Assembly (NCBI GenBank): GCA_016713445.1
Contig: JADJPB010000026.1
Coordinates: 1-18,785, forward strand
Source: Bacteroidota bacterium
GTDB lineage: Bacteria > Bacteroidota > Bacteroidia > AKYH767-A > OLB10
DNA: 18,785 bases
Reading direction: 5' to 3'
Positions within the stretch are counted from its first letter, which is position 1; each line of letters begins with the position of its first letter. Below are positions 7,858 through 17,156 of the stretch, piece after piece. The position numbers and the translations under genes are program-made. Under the pieces are notes generated by a model, which was not told the origin of the DNA, did no database searches, and saw nothing but the letters and a program-made list of their open reading frames with translations.

Positions 7858-8595
7858 TTATGATCCCTCGTCTGTTTTGGAGGAATCAGAGACGAGTGAT
7901 AAAAGTTCTTTCAATTCTGGTGCAGTGAGATCTCTCCACTTCCCAACAGCCAGATCCATTTTTATATTCATAATTCGGATTCTTTTTAACTTGGTGACTT
8001 CAAATCCTAAGTATTCACACATGCGTCGAATTTGTCGGTTGAGGCCTTGTGTTAAGATAATGCGAAAAGTAAATCTTCCTGTTTGTTCTACAACACATTT
8101 TTTGGTGATGGTGTCGAGAATCGGAACACCATTTGACATTTTTTGAATGAATGCGTCCGTGATGGCTCTGTCAACAGTAACTAAATATTCTTTCTCATGA
8201 TTATTTTTTGAACGTAAAATTTTATTTACAATATCTCCATCGCTGGTAAGAAAGATAAGTCCTTCGCTGGGCTTGTCCAATCGTCCAATAGGAAATATAC
8301 GCTGTGGATGAGCGATGTAATCAATGATATTATCGCGCTCCGATTTTACATCCGTCGTGCAAACAATACCTACGGGTTTATTAAAAGCAATGTATACATG
8401 TTTTTCTAAAGGCGGATTTACTAATTTTCCATCCACACGAATTTCATCACCTGCAACCATCTTCGTCCCCATCTCGGGAACTTTATTGTTGATCGTAACT
8501 CTTCCTTGTTCAATTAATGTATCCGCAGCTCGCCGCGAGCAGAAACCAATTTCACTTAAGTATTTATTGATTCGGGTAGATGGTTTTTCCGACAT
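7858..8595 (-). CDS. rluF: 23S rRNA pseudouridine synthase RluF
   Basis: This is an uninterrupted frame of 245 residues. An N-terminal S4 RNA-binding domain (INKYLSEIGFCSRRAAD through about residue 60) precedes the synthase domain. The catalytic motif GRLDKPSEGL places the nucleophilic Asp at residue 107. VNKILRSKNNHEKEYLV, GVPILDTITKKC and GLNRQIRRMCEYLGFEV are the RluF-subgroup landmarks, closer to E. coli RluF (uridine 2604) than to RluB or RluE as I recall them. It modifies 23S rRNA in the cytoplasm. The gene starts 11 bases after the PD40 gene ends, and the monooxygenase gene starts 60 bases after it, so it appears to sit inside a co-transcribed group of unrelated envelope genes. It is one of only two long genes here with no frame error. 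Confidence 0.95.
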   Translation of the reverse strand: MSEKPSTRINKYLSEIGFCSRRAADTLIEQGRVTINNKVPEMGTKMVAGDEIRVDGKLVNPPLEKHVYIAFNKPVGIVCTTDVKSERDNIIDYIAHPQRIFPIGRLDKPSEGLIFLTSDGDIVNKILRSKNNHEKEYLVTVDRAITDAFIQKMSNGVPILDTITKKCVVEQTGRFTFRIILTQGLNRQIRRMCEYLGFEVTKLKRIRIMNIKMDLAVGKWRDLTAPELKELLSLVSDSSKTDEGS

Positions 8596-8606
8596 GGTTA
8601 ATTAAA

Positions 8607-9543
8607 TTATTTTATTGAAAAAGATGTTTTATAAAGTCTGCTTAATCCATTGGAATAGGAATTCAATTCACTCAACAATTGTTGAATTGTATGAAATTCT
8701 TTTTCTCTGTTTCCCAGAGAATTTCTTTTGCTTGTGAAATAGAGTTCTTGTGTATTTAAATTTACATAAGGGCAATAATCCATTTGCTTAGAGTTAATTT
8801 CTGTTCCTAAATTTTTAGCGTGCTCCCAACTACCATTCGCACGTTTTTTACTGATGTACAAATCTCCGCTACCTTGACCCCCGGCTCTATTGTACCCTGT
8901 GAATATTATAAAAGATTCATCAGGAGAAACAAAGGCATTAAATTCATAACCTTCGGAATTAATTGTGGTATCTAAAGATTGTGGAGGATTGAATTTTCCA
9001 TTTTTCCATTCACTTAAAAAGATATCGTCTTTGCCTTTTGTCCCAACCCCTCCTCCTGTAAAATACATATTTCCGGACAACGTTATACATGGATAAAACT
9101 CATCTTGCAAAGTATTGATGGGCGCACCAACATTGACTGGATTTGACCACGTGTCACGAATGGTTTTTCTTTCCACATACCAAATATCATAATCATGTAT
9201 AGTATCGGAATTGTTATCTGATGGTCGGTTTGATGCAAAATAAAGCCGTAGACCATCTTGAGAAAGAAAGGGTTCAAGGTCGTCGTATTTTCCAGAGAAG
9301 GAAACAATGGACAGAGGCTTCCATTCTCCATCTTCCAAGAAAGATTGAACAATGGTAGAAAACTCCCCCCTGAAACCCTTGCACAGTAAAATAAATTTCA
9401 TCTTGCTGCGGGTTCATTGTTAAATCGCGAACAGTGGGTAATTGATGGAGTAAGGTTTCTTGAAAGGGACGAACTGTTGTACTGGCAAGTTGTGCAAGTA
9501 AAGTATAGGGCATACACAATAGCACAAGAAGTAATTTTTTCAT
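8607..9543 (-). CDS. Secreted PD40/TolB-like beta-propeller protein, one frameshift
   Basis: The start at 9543 gives a signal peptide, MKKLLLVLLCMPYTLLAQ. The rest is a run of PD40 (WD40-like) blades: PTVRDLTMNPQQDEIYFTV, LEPFLSQDGLRLYFASNRP, DEFYPCITLSGNMYFTGG, FNAFVSPDESFIIFTGY and DYCPYVNLNTQELYFTSKR, each followed by a D-I-W/D-I-F/D-L-Y strand typical of these proteins. The frame breaks near 9370, inside or beside a run of six C (plus strand); one base restores VQGFRGEFSTIVQSF. About 310 residues. Such proteins are usually periplasmic or outer-membrane associated and bind other proteins or glycans; the specific role is unknown. The gaps are 8 bases from the DinB gene and 11 bases to rluF, which suggests one transcript. 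Confidence 0.85.
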
Positions 9544-9551
9544 CTCTGGGT

Positions 9552-10088
9552 TTATATAAAATTCAATAGATTTCGTTCCGTAATTTTTTGATGGTGTTGT
9601 ACATGAAAAATCGTGAAATACATCATTTCTCTTAAAGTAACTTTACCCAATAGCGGCTGAGGTAGTATCAACTCATCCAGCTCTTCCTCCGTAAAGCCTT
9701 CTAGTGAATTGCAAATTTTGTTAAGGTTATTTTGAACTTTTGCAAAGATGATGGGTTTAATGGCAACGGTGATTTCTTTAGGCGTAAAAAATTTGGGCGG
9801 AGTTCCCGTTCTGTTCTCCAACTTATTATAATACTTAGCTACTAATTCATCATAACTTTTAGAAGGACGATTGGCCGTTCCCAAAAGTTGTTTGATCGTC
9901 CACTTCGGAAACTTAAGAATGAGATGAACAGGCATCAACGAACGATAGATGTGATCTGCCTGCTGACCCGCTGTCCATTTTTCATCTTGAAAAGAATACA
10001 TAAAAGCACGATCGTCTAGTGAAGTTAGGTAGTCGATGAATAAGCGATGACTATCCTTTAACTTTAAAATTATTTCATGTTTATCCAT
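9552..10088 (-). CDS. DinB-like four-helix metal-binding protein
   Basis: An intact 178-residue frame. It has the DinB_2-type layout: WTAGQQADHI supplies His46 after helix 1, and FTIFHVQHHQ near the end supplies His162 and His166, together forming the family's metal-binding triad. The spacing and length are normal for DinB/YfiT-like proteins, some of which act as thiol-dependent S-transferases with a divalent metal; the substrate cannot be told from sequence. No signal peptide, so cytoplasmic. It is the first gene of the tight minus-strand group that continues with the PD40 gene and rluF. The 137-base spacer upstream should hold the promoter, but I found no exact TAnnTTTG box there. Confidence 0.9.
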   Translation of the reverse strand: MDKHEIILKLKDSHRLFIDYLTSLDDRAFMYSFQDEKWTAGQQADHIYRSLMPVHLILKFPKWTIKQLLGTANRPSKSYDELVAKYYNKLENRTGTPPKFFTPKEITVAIKPIIFAKVQNNLNKICNSLEGFTEEELDELILPQPLLGKVTLREMMYFTIFHVQHHQKITERNLLNFI

Positions 10089-10225
10089 AGTTTTTCTTTT
10101 ACAATATTTCCGAAGGAGAATATCTATGTAAAATACAGATCACAATAAGATGTAAAGTGAAAATAAATCGATACATGCATCTTGATTCTACAGTTAATGA
10201 GAAAATACTTGAAGGAAATTTCCCA

Positions 10226-10686
10226 TTATTTTCCTTGCGCTTTTTCGAATTCCTTATGTTCATTTAGCTCGCAATTCACCTGCCAATGGATTCCAAATTT
10301 GTCAGTAAACATACCAAAGAAAGCACCCCAAAAAGTTTTATTAAGAGACATGGTAACATTTCCTCAGCGGAAAGCCCCATGAAAAGACGAGTAGCTTCAT
10401 CTACTGTTTTTGAATTGATGGAAATTGAAATATTAGTTCCCACTATATGATTTACGCCGAAAGCAGTTGAGGTGTCGCTACCCAATAACTGGGTGTCGCC
10501 CCCGATTGGCAAAGAGACATGCATTACTTTTTCCTTGTCCTCTTCCGAAATAGGGAACTCTGAACTGGGAGGCATATCTTTAAATTTACCGAGATATGTA
10601 AATTCACCACCAAACACAGATTTGTAAAATTCAAATGCTTGTTCGCAATTTCCATCGAAAGTTAAATAGGGATTGATTGTAGCCAA
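10226..10686 (-). CDS. VOC/PhnB-like protein, one frameshift
   Basis: The protein reads ATINPYLTFDGNCEQAFEF, YKSVFGG, KVMHVSLPIGGDTQLLGSD and VDEATRLFMGLS. After a frame change near 10372 it goes on as GNVTMSLNKTFWGAFFGMF and TDKFGIHWQVNCEL, ending QGK before TAA at 10226. This is the PhnB-like (3-demethylubiquinone-9 3-methyltransferase-like) branch of the vicinal oxygen chelate superfamily, about 153 residues. No ATG lies at the expected MATINPYL position; the codon there is TTG at 10686, which may be a real rare start or a misread ATG, because a nine-base homopolymer precedes it. The function of this branch is unsettled. It directly follows the DUF1579-like gene. Confidence 0.85.
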
Positions 10687-10689
10687 TAA

Positions 10690-11199
10690 TATTTTTTTTT
10701 CTGTAGATTCCAATAAATGCAACAGAAAGGAGATCTTCATTTTCATTCGTGATCTCCCAGCGTTGCGTTACACTTCCATCTAAATTTAAAGTCCAGGTAA
10801 TTCTGTTGCAATACATATTTCCATTGGGTCCTTTTTGAAATTTGCTTTTTAAGATCATTTTGTTGGAGAAGCTTTTCCTTTTAAAACTAAGTTCCCGCCT
10901 TGACTGTCAATCCACAATTGATTCCAGGTAGAGTCTGTGGCATCATAAAAATTGTAACTGCTTCCTGTATTGCCTTTTCCTCCTATCCAATGTTCATTAA
11001 TTATACAATTTCCCTCTATTTTGTCTATTTTGTTTTCACCGATTTTATTTCCACTTGTGTCAAATACCATCCAATCTCCCACCCAAAAGTCAAAAGCTTT
11101 ATGGTTTTCTGTACAGCATGCGCAAGGACTTTGTGCCATCAATGACGGTGATAGGATTGTCAATCCAAAGTAAAAGAAGATACTTTTTAAAGCCGGCAT
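10690..11199 (-). CDS. Secreted DUF1579-like protein, frameshifted
   Basis: The ATG at 11199 gives a signal peptide (MPALKSIFFYFGLTI... to SLMAQ) and a mature start SPCACC. The body reads FDFWVGDWMVFD, NCIINEHWIGGKG, YNFYDATDSTWNQLWIDS and GGNLVLKGK. Near 10855 the frame changes, and the other frame continues MILKSKFQ, RITWTLNLDGSVTQRWEI and FIGIYRKK. The FxxGxW opening, NEHW and WxQxWID motifs fit small exported lipocalin-like proteins annotated as DUF1579 or similar. About 165 residues. The stop is not readable because the end runs into an A-rich homopolymer near 10691-10700; the end coordinate is approximate. It lies 29 bases after the cytochrome c gene and abuts the VOC gene, so the three are probably one transcript. 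Confidence 0.72.
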
Positions 11200-11228
11200 T
11201 TATTTCAAGAGGGGAGGAAACATTTGCA

Positions 11229-11592
11229 TCACTTCGGCATTTTATCTTCCTGCCATTTTTTAGAATAGCAATTTCTCTATCTGTAAGTGGGGTTTTTTAC
11301 TTTTAAAGGGCATGTATCCTTCATGATCAATAGGCAGTTGAACCCTTTCTAATATATCAACAATGTTTTCGCCGTTGCTTCATAAGTGTCAAGTAGTTTT
11401 TTTTCCAGTTTCCGGAAAATGACATGGGGAGCAACTTGCCATCATGATGGGAGCTACATTTTTTTCGTAGGTAAAAGCTGGGTTTGCTACAGGCTCACTT
11501 GTTGAAGGTGATGTTGTTTTCTTTGAGGAAGTGCAAAAGGAAAAAGTGAACAGCGACAGTATTGCAATGAAGAAGGTGTATTTAATTTTCAT
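11229..11592 (-). CDS. Small exported cytochrome c-like protein, frameshifted
   Basis: The ATG at 11592 gives a hydrophobic leader ending FSFC (Cys20), which may be a lipoprotein site, though Phe before the Cys is unusual. A Ser/Thr-rich linker leads to TYEKNVAPIMMASCSPCH, with the heme-binding CSPCH at residues 54-58. Near 11395 an indel in an A/T run brings a stop. Other frames then give YEAT, NIVDILERVQLPIDHEGYM, PFKSKK and ILKKWQEDKMPK with TGA at 11229. The Met in GYMPF is the likely sixth heme ligand. About 120 residues, one heme. It could pass electrons in the periplasm; the partner is unknown. It is the first gene of a run with the DUF1579-like and VOC genes. Confidence 0.78.
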
Positions 11593-11700
11593 GTTTCTTA
11601 TTTGACTTTAGTCCCATCTCATCATGGTACGTAGTGTTTTGAAACATAAAAATAATACTTTGAATCGACTTTTACAAACTTCTTCCACATTCAGCGGAAA

Positions 11701-14132
11701 CTATTCTCCTCCAATACGCTTTTGCTCAGATTCACTTCCTGTTGATCGTTGACGCGTGTTTTTCATTTGTTTGTTTCCAAACCGCCATGTGAAGGCAGCT
11801 CTAAATTGTCGACTCTCCCAATTGCCATTTGCTCTACTTATAATTCCTGCATAGGTGTTCACGCTACTCCAAGGTGCTGTGAAAAAGATATCAGTAACGG
11901 AGATTTTAAACGTAGCTTGATCTCCTAATAATTTTTTTGCAAACCCAGATCTACCGATGCGGTTGGATCTGTTTTGTAGGAGCCACTCCATACACCACCA
12001 CTATTAAACCAACCAGATAATTCAAAAGTGAATGCTTTGGGTAGCTTAAATGTATTTTGGGCATACACATTTACAGAAACAAAGGAAGTATTAATGGTTC
12101 TTCCTTCACCAAAATCAGCATCATAAGCTTGGTTGATGACGCTTCCATTAAAGTATACCCCATACCATGGAGTGGGTTGTTTGTGAGGTACTAATATTAA
12201 TGCTTATCACCTCTTCAGTAGCTAAGTTTCTAGGTGTTAAAAAACTTTTTCCTCCCGGAATAGTATCTGCAATTTGCGCGAAAAAATCTTCTGTAATACT
12301 GTAACCAACGCTGAGAGTTGTGGCATATTTATAGGTATGTGAAAGTTCAATTTTGTTGAGTATTGTGGGTTTAAGAATGGATTCCTTTTCTGAAACTAAG
12401 TTCGTCTAATTTATTTTCGAAGGGGTTTAATTCTTGATAATTCAGGCGATCAATTCGAGAGCTAAATACAAGTGAGGTAGCGTGAGATGGATTCACGTTG
12501 AAAGTAACTCCAGCGCTAGGAAAGAAGTCTGTATAATCGCGCTTTACATTTTTTATCATCTGCGCTTACTTCGCTTTTCAAATCACCTTCGCTTTGTGTG
12601 TTTTTCTCAACACGTAATCCGATTTGAAATTCTAACTTTTTAATGGTGTATTGATAATTGGCGTAGGCTGCATTTACATTTTCGGTATATACAAAGTGGT
12701 TACTGCGAGAACTATCAAGTGATTGAATTCCATTTTCGATATTATAGAAATTAAATGTATTGTCTGTTTCAACAACGGCTACTTTAAATCCTACGCCCAG
12801 CTTTTCCTTTTTAAATTTTTTTAGTATAATCCGATTTTATAGAGTAAATCGTAATGGTGGTGGGCATGAGAGAGCGAAAATAAGTGGAGGACAATGGAGT
12901 TTCCACTTCCGGTAATATATATTCATTGGGAATAAAATTATCGCGATCACTATCAAAATATCCGAAGTCGAAATCCGTCGACAAGTCATTTCCAAGCGTA
13001 TCGGTGAAATGATGATTTAAATTTAAGTTGATATTGTTTCCCGACTGCTCTGCCGTTTGATTGGATTTGAGAATGCTATCGGCTTGTAGTGTTGTAAATC
13101 ACTGATGGTATTTCTGTTTTTTTGAGTCACATCCGATGTATTGTAATTTCCATTTGCCATAATACTAAAACTATGCTTTCTATTCACGTGTAGTCAATCC
13201 CGGCCTTATAATTACGAGAAATAAATTCTCGTGTTGAAAGCGATGATTGATCAAAAATATAGGGACGTTGTTCTCGGTATAGAGAAAAATTCATTGTATC
13301 TTTTCCAAAGTTATTACTATAGTTGGTGTAATATTGAACTTTCGAGTTCGTTTGTTTAAAGAAAAGGCTGTAGTATTGTATTTTGGCTCTTCTCCATAAG
13401 GCATATCCTGCAGTTAAAGAACCGTTAGTTCCATAATTTTATTTTTCTTTAGACGAATATTGATGATTCCTGCAGTTCCTTCAGCGTCATATTTGAGGAC
13501 GGATTTGAAATAAGTTCAATCGCTTCAACGTCGGTGCTCTGAACACTTTTTAAATAATCGGCAAGTTCAGTTTCAGATCAAGCGCAGGGCCGACCATCAA
13601 TTTGGACCATTACACCCCCACGTCGCTTTTAATGCGATATTATCGTTATTGTCAACAACAACACCAGGCGCTTTCTGCAATAGTTCATACGCATTACCTG
13701 TGGAGTTGATGCTGTTTTTCCCCGTTGAAAACCGTCATATCAGCTTTCACTTCTACCAATGGGCTTTAATTCAGTAATCTCTGCTTTTAATTGAATGGAT
13801 GATTCCGTTAATTTAACGGTAGTAATGTTCTTTGAGCTACACCATCGTAGGAGAAGCTTTCACCTTTGAATATATTGAAGCCAATGAAGCTCGCTTTAAT
13901 GTAATAGGTTCCAGGTTTAATATTTTCAAGCACCAAACTCACCGTTGACATCTGTCGCAGCAGCTTTTGATAAGGAAGAATCTTTTGCAATGCGCAATTC
14001 TGCAATTGCACCAATGGAGCCCTTCATGGTACTACCATGATTTTACCTGTAATATTCCCGTTTTGCCCGAAGGAATGACTAGCTGATAGGCAAAGAAAAG
14101 TAAAGAGAAAGGAAGAGGCCGAAACGATACAT
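11701..14132 (-). pseudogene. Outer-membrane beta-barrel (TonB-dependent-receptor-like) protein, many frameshifts
   Basis: The ATG at 14132 gives a leader MYRFGLFLSLYFSLPIS interrupted by TAG. A carboxypeptidase-regulatory-like domain follows: SFGQNGNITGKI, GSIGAIAELRIAKDSSLSK, AAATDVNGEF and LENIKPGTYYIKASFIGFN. The plug region has APGVVVDNND, ELADYLKSVQSTDVEAIEL and the family-specific NPSSKYDAEGTAGIINI near 13440-13515. A long barrel follows, for example KRDYTDFFPSAGVTFNVNP near 12490-12550. The end, FRAAFTWRFGNKQMK then RQRSTGSESEQKRIGGE, is a typical C-terminus for this family. The length, about 810 residues after correction, is normal. More than a dozen indels break it. It probably imports or binds an unknown ligand at the outer membrane; no SusD-like partner is nearby. 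Confidence 0.85.
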
Positions 14133-14144
14133 GCTGATTTTTTG

Positions 14145-14152
14145 CAAAAGTA
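14145..14152 (-). promoter_or_regulatory. Bacteroidota-type -7 box before the outer-membrane barrel gene
   Basis: The minus strand reads TACTTTTG, an exact TAnnTTTG match, 12 bases before the ATG at 14132. Transcription from it would leave only a very short leader, and I see no convincing -33 element, so this is tentative. Confidence 0.35.
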
Positions 14153-14278
14153 GAGCTTTTGCCTCTGTAAAATAATGTAATTGGAGAGTAAAACAATGGA
14201 GTTACTTTATTTTCGACGAACAGTCGTTTTGGCAAATGAAAATATTTTGAAATAAAGAGAAGATTGTAGAAAGGAGTT

Positions 14279-14684
14279 TTATTTATTGGAAGGGTAGTTA
14301 ACGTTAGGTTCAATTAAATCCATAGGTTACCATATTTATCTTTAAAACGAGAACCGTTCCCAAGGATCAACGGTTTTTCTCGTACGATTTCAATTTTATT
14401 TTTTTAATAAATTTTGATAATCTCTTTCTATATCATCGGTATGTAAAAACAAAATACACGCCCTCACTCTGGAATCCGATTTTGTTTTCTGAGTTTCCAA
14501 TTAGCTTTTGCTAAAAGCAAAGCTGTGCCTTCTGAACAGTGGGAGAAACAATAACCCATCTTTTGTCGCTAAGTTAATTTAGTATCTTACTTTTAATGTA
14601 AAGTGTAATCGATTAGTGTAATAGTGAATCGCTTCGTCGTAATCATTTACTAAAATAGAAATTAGAGCTAACTGTTGCTGCCAT
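14279..14684 (-). pseudogene. VOC (glyoxalase-like) protein, frameshifted
   Basis: Joining frames from the ATG at 14684 gives QQLALISILVNDYDEAIHY, TNRLHFTLKV, then near 14550-14580 DKRWVIVSP, ALLLAK near 14510-14530, ENKIGFQS near 14470-14490, TDDIERDYQNLLK near 14400-14445, EIVREKP near 14370-14395, FKDKYGNLW near 14320-14345 and LIEPNVNYPSNK ending in TAA at 14279. This is the classic single-domain vicinal oxygen chelate layout, about 135 residues, with the terminal YGNLWDLIEP motif carrying the metal-ligand Glu. At least five indels are needed. The substrate is unknown; many relatives are annotated as glyoxalase or bleomycin-resistance-like. It lies 146 bases upstream of the outer-membrane barrel gene. 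Confidence 0.78.
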
Positions 14685-14917
14685 GAATAATTTTTTTCAA
14701 AGTATATTAATTCCCCTTGCGTGTTCGGATACCTTAAGATGGTTTTGTTTTTAATAATCTATGGGCTTTTTAGAGACTTGATAAACGTAACTGTTTGATA
14801 ACTAAAAGCGTATACAATAGAAATACAATAAAAAAATAAAGCCGAGAACCATTTTATTAGGGAAACCTTATCTCAAAAATCTCGTTTAATCACACCAAAC
14901 AACAATTTTATCTTCAG
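14685..14917. other. Unassigned spacer, with a possible membrane-segment fragment on the minus strand
   Basis: On the minus strand near 14795-14855 one frame reads WFSALFFIVFLLYTLLVI, which would be a single membrane helix, and a later frame reads RYPNTQGELIYFEKN running directly into the VOC reading. This may be a small broken gene upstream of the VOC protein or an N-terminal extension of it. I do not recognise a family. The spacer also separates the divergent T9SS surface-protein gene. Confidence 0.25.
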
Positions 14918-16207
14918 ATGAAAACGCTTTAAAAACCAAAGTCTCCATTGTCCAAAAGTTCAAGATTCTACCTATTCTAGGTGTAGTCGCTTTCGGGTAA
15001 TAATTGCTTTTGTTTTTTTTTATCTTACCATTCCAAAAACGTCTATTGCAGGAGCTCACATCAATACCCTAGCATGAGTTTTCATGATCCAGTTGTCATT
15101 AGCGGCATCGATGGACAAGTAAAGTACAGTTTATAAATTTTCGGATGTATCCACAGGAATTGATGCACACATAAAGATAATAAGTTTTATAACGGGCCTC
15201 AGTAAGTACGATGGATAATTTTGCCGGGGGTTACTACGATGCTTAGCAACCATTCATCAATTCTCCGGGAATAAAACTTCGTGGATCAATTGGAGAATAA
15301 CTTTTAAAAAGCAGGAACGAATACCGATACCATATTAACACGTTTGGCTACGGCAATCGATGTAGATGGAGACGGAAGTACGCTAAAAAGAAATAGTTGG
15401 ACCTAGGTAAGTACTTATTCTGCGATGGCAGGAGCACCGAAGTGGTGGTTACTTTTAGAAATGATTCTTGTTGCAACCAGTTCAACAAATAACGTAGCAA
15501 ATATTGATACTAATCACGCACAAGCGATGTTCATGAAAATTTTTAATAACGTAAGTACCATTAATTATAGGACAGGAGCAGTTTGTAAGGTTCTGGTTCA
15601 CAAATTCGACAGAATAGTATTTATTTTAAATACTTCGATATGATGCCTTCGCCTCTACCTGTAGAATTAATCTCATTTAAGCTACTAAAATTAGTAATCA
15701 ACAAGTGCAAGTGAGTTTGGAGTACCGCCTCTGAAAAAACAACGACTTTTTTACAATTGAGGCGGTCATGATGGAAATAGTTTATTGAAGTACAAGAGTA
15801 AAAGGGCAGGGAACAGCTCTAGTACTAGAAATTATTCAATTATCGATCAGGAACCCACGGCAGGAGTTAATTACTATCGCTTAATACAAACGGACTTTGA
15901 TGGTTTACTAGAAATATTTAAACCCATAGTAGTAGACATTGGTAAAATCACTCCAGGTATTTCAAAAGCGAAAGTCATATCGAATCCATTTTATTCGAAA
16001 CTTCAGTGTTATTTTTAATTCGGAAGAAACGACTCAGGCTTTAGAGTAATTTTGTTAAGTTTAAATGGGCATGTGGTTTTACAAAGTGTGTGATCTGAAA
16101 GCAGGTAAAAATGGAATATCCATTTTACAAATGGAACGATTGAAGTAAGGGCGTATATTTCCAAAAATACAGACGGAATCAAAATGATCGTTTCAGAAAG
16201 TTGTTAA
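14918..16207 (+). pseudogene. T9SS-exported surface protein, many frameshifts
   Basis: Opening near 14918 (MKTL), a hydrophobic leader reads KFKILPILGVVAFG. The body is recoverable across frames as SDVSTGIDAHIKIISFI near 15140-15195, FINSPGIKLRGSIGE near 15250-15290, AGTNTDTILTRLATAIDVD with DGDGSTL near 15310-15385 (an acidic calcium-loop-like motif), TSSTNNVANIDTNHAQAMF near 15475-15535 and NNVSTINYRTGAV. Then come PSPLPVELISFKATKIS, KNNDFFTIE and YRLIQTDFDGL, the usual pre-sorting segment of Bacteroidota secreted proteins, followed by VISNPFYSK and an ending DGIKMIVSESC with TAA at 16205. The last part is a T9SS sorting domain. About 430 residues. Probably surface-bound or secreted; molecular role unknown. 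It converges on the methyltransferase gene. Confidence 0.75.
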
Positions 16208-16221
16208 ACTAAAATGTATAC

Positions 16222-16258
16222 TTGAGTAATCGGAGTTGAAAATAAACACTCGACTCAA
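16222..16258. terminator. Possible bidirectional hairpin between convergent genes
   Basis: TTGAGT (16222-16227) pairs with ACTCAA (16253-16258), and GAGT pairs with ACTC inside, with unequal bulges. It falls in the 63-base gap between two convergent genes, the expected place for a shared terminator. No T run follows, and local sequence errors may have damaged it. Confidence 0.35.
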
Positions 16259-16270
16259 ATAGCATCTGAA

Positions 16271-17130
16271 TTAGTTGTGTGTCGGTGATACAAAATAATA
16301 ACGCTAGTAATAAAGTTTCTTAAGTAGGGTAGGGAGGAGATGAAACCAATTTGTTCTCCCCGGGCTTTAGTCCAAAGTTTAGCTCGTAATTGGGATTAAT
16401 AAAATAATAAAGTACTTTATCTTTTTATAGCCTGTTCTCTTTAATATTTTTTCAAATCTCTCAATCGTAATTCCTGTCTTTAATTTCCATTAAAGCTTCA
16501 ATCTTTGGATCTGTTTCAGAAAAGTTTTAAAATAAGTCCATAAATGGGTTTTTTGGAAAATATGGAAAAGGGAAGCTTTGAAAGCACTGCTTACTGCACA
16601 TCTGTAGGCGGCCACCAAATGGATTATACCACGGGGAAATCCTAAAAAGAATTTACCTCCGGGTTTAAAAGCCTTTTACGTATTCCATAAATCTTTCCTG
16701 GCCATGGAATATGCTCGAGCACATCTCGAGTCTCGTAATATCAAATTTGCCAATGTTATCCATCAACAAATATCGGAACTGATAATTCAATATTTTGCTT
16801 TATTGGGATCGTTGGCAAAAACAGCTTTGCATTGTTGATCTTATCTTCGACATATCAACTCCTAAAATTTGGTTTATCCTAAATCTAAAACTGTTTCAGT
16901 TTCCTCCTTCGCCATGGCCCGAGTTTCAAGAATGGACGTGTTCTCATCGACCGTAATCATTTGATTTAGAAATGGAAATACGTGATTGCGGATCGTTGCC
17001 AGTTGCTCCTTTTACTTAGTACTTTTCTCGATTGATACTGTCGCTCTTACTTATGAAGGGGGAATTACAATTTACCCAAATTTCTAAAGGTTTACGAAAA
17101 TACAAAATTTTTCATTAATATATATTCCAT
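16271..17130 (-). pseudogene. Class I SAM-dependent methyltransferase, many frameshifts
   Basis: Reading across frames gives ATIRNHVFPFLNQMI near 16955-17000 and VDENTSILE near 16925-16950, after which the SAM-binding glycine loop is garbled but GEGGN-like text is visible near 16900. Next come GVDIS and INNAKLFFANDPNKA near 16800-16865, DNIGKFDI near 16735-16760, VLEHIP near 16700-16720, RLLNPGGKFFLGFP near 16635-16675, then PKIEALMEIKDRN near 16460-16500. The ending reads FINPNYELNFGLKPRE and PYLRNF, then SPTHN with TAA at 16271. This is a full Methyltransf_11-type enzyme of about 285 residues. Relatives often sit in cell-surface or small-molecule pathways; the substrate is unknown here. The start at 17130 is a guess. 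It follows the SulP gene by 26 bases on the same strand. Confidence 0.75.
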
Positions 17131-17156
17131 GTTTAAGGTTTGATTAAATGAGTCTT

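Noticed and set aside
11701..14132. Alternative genetic code or stop-codon readthrough
   Set aside because: All three stop codons occur, always mixed with frameshifts, whereas intact genes in the same window use normal stops.
14347..14387. Hairpin CGAGAACCGTT...AACGG...TTCTCG as a terminator
   Set aside because: It lies within the reconstructed coding region of the VOC protein, covering its EIVREKP to GNGS part, so pairing is probably coincidental.
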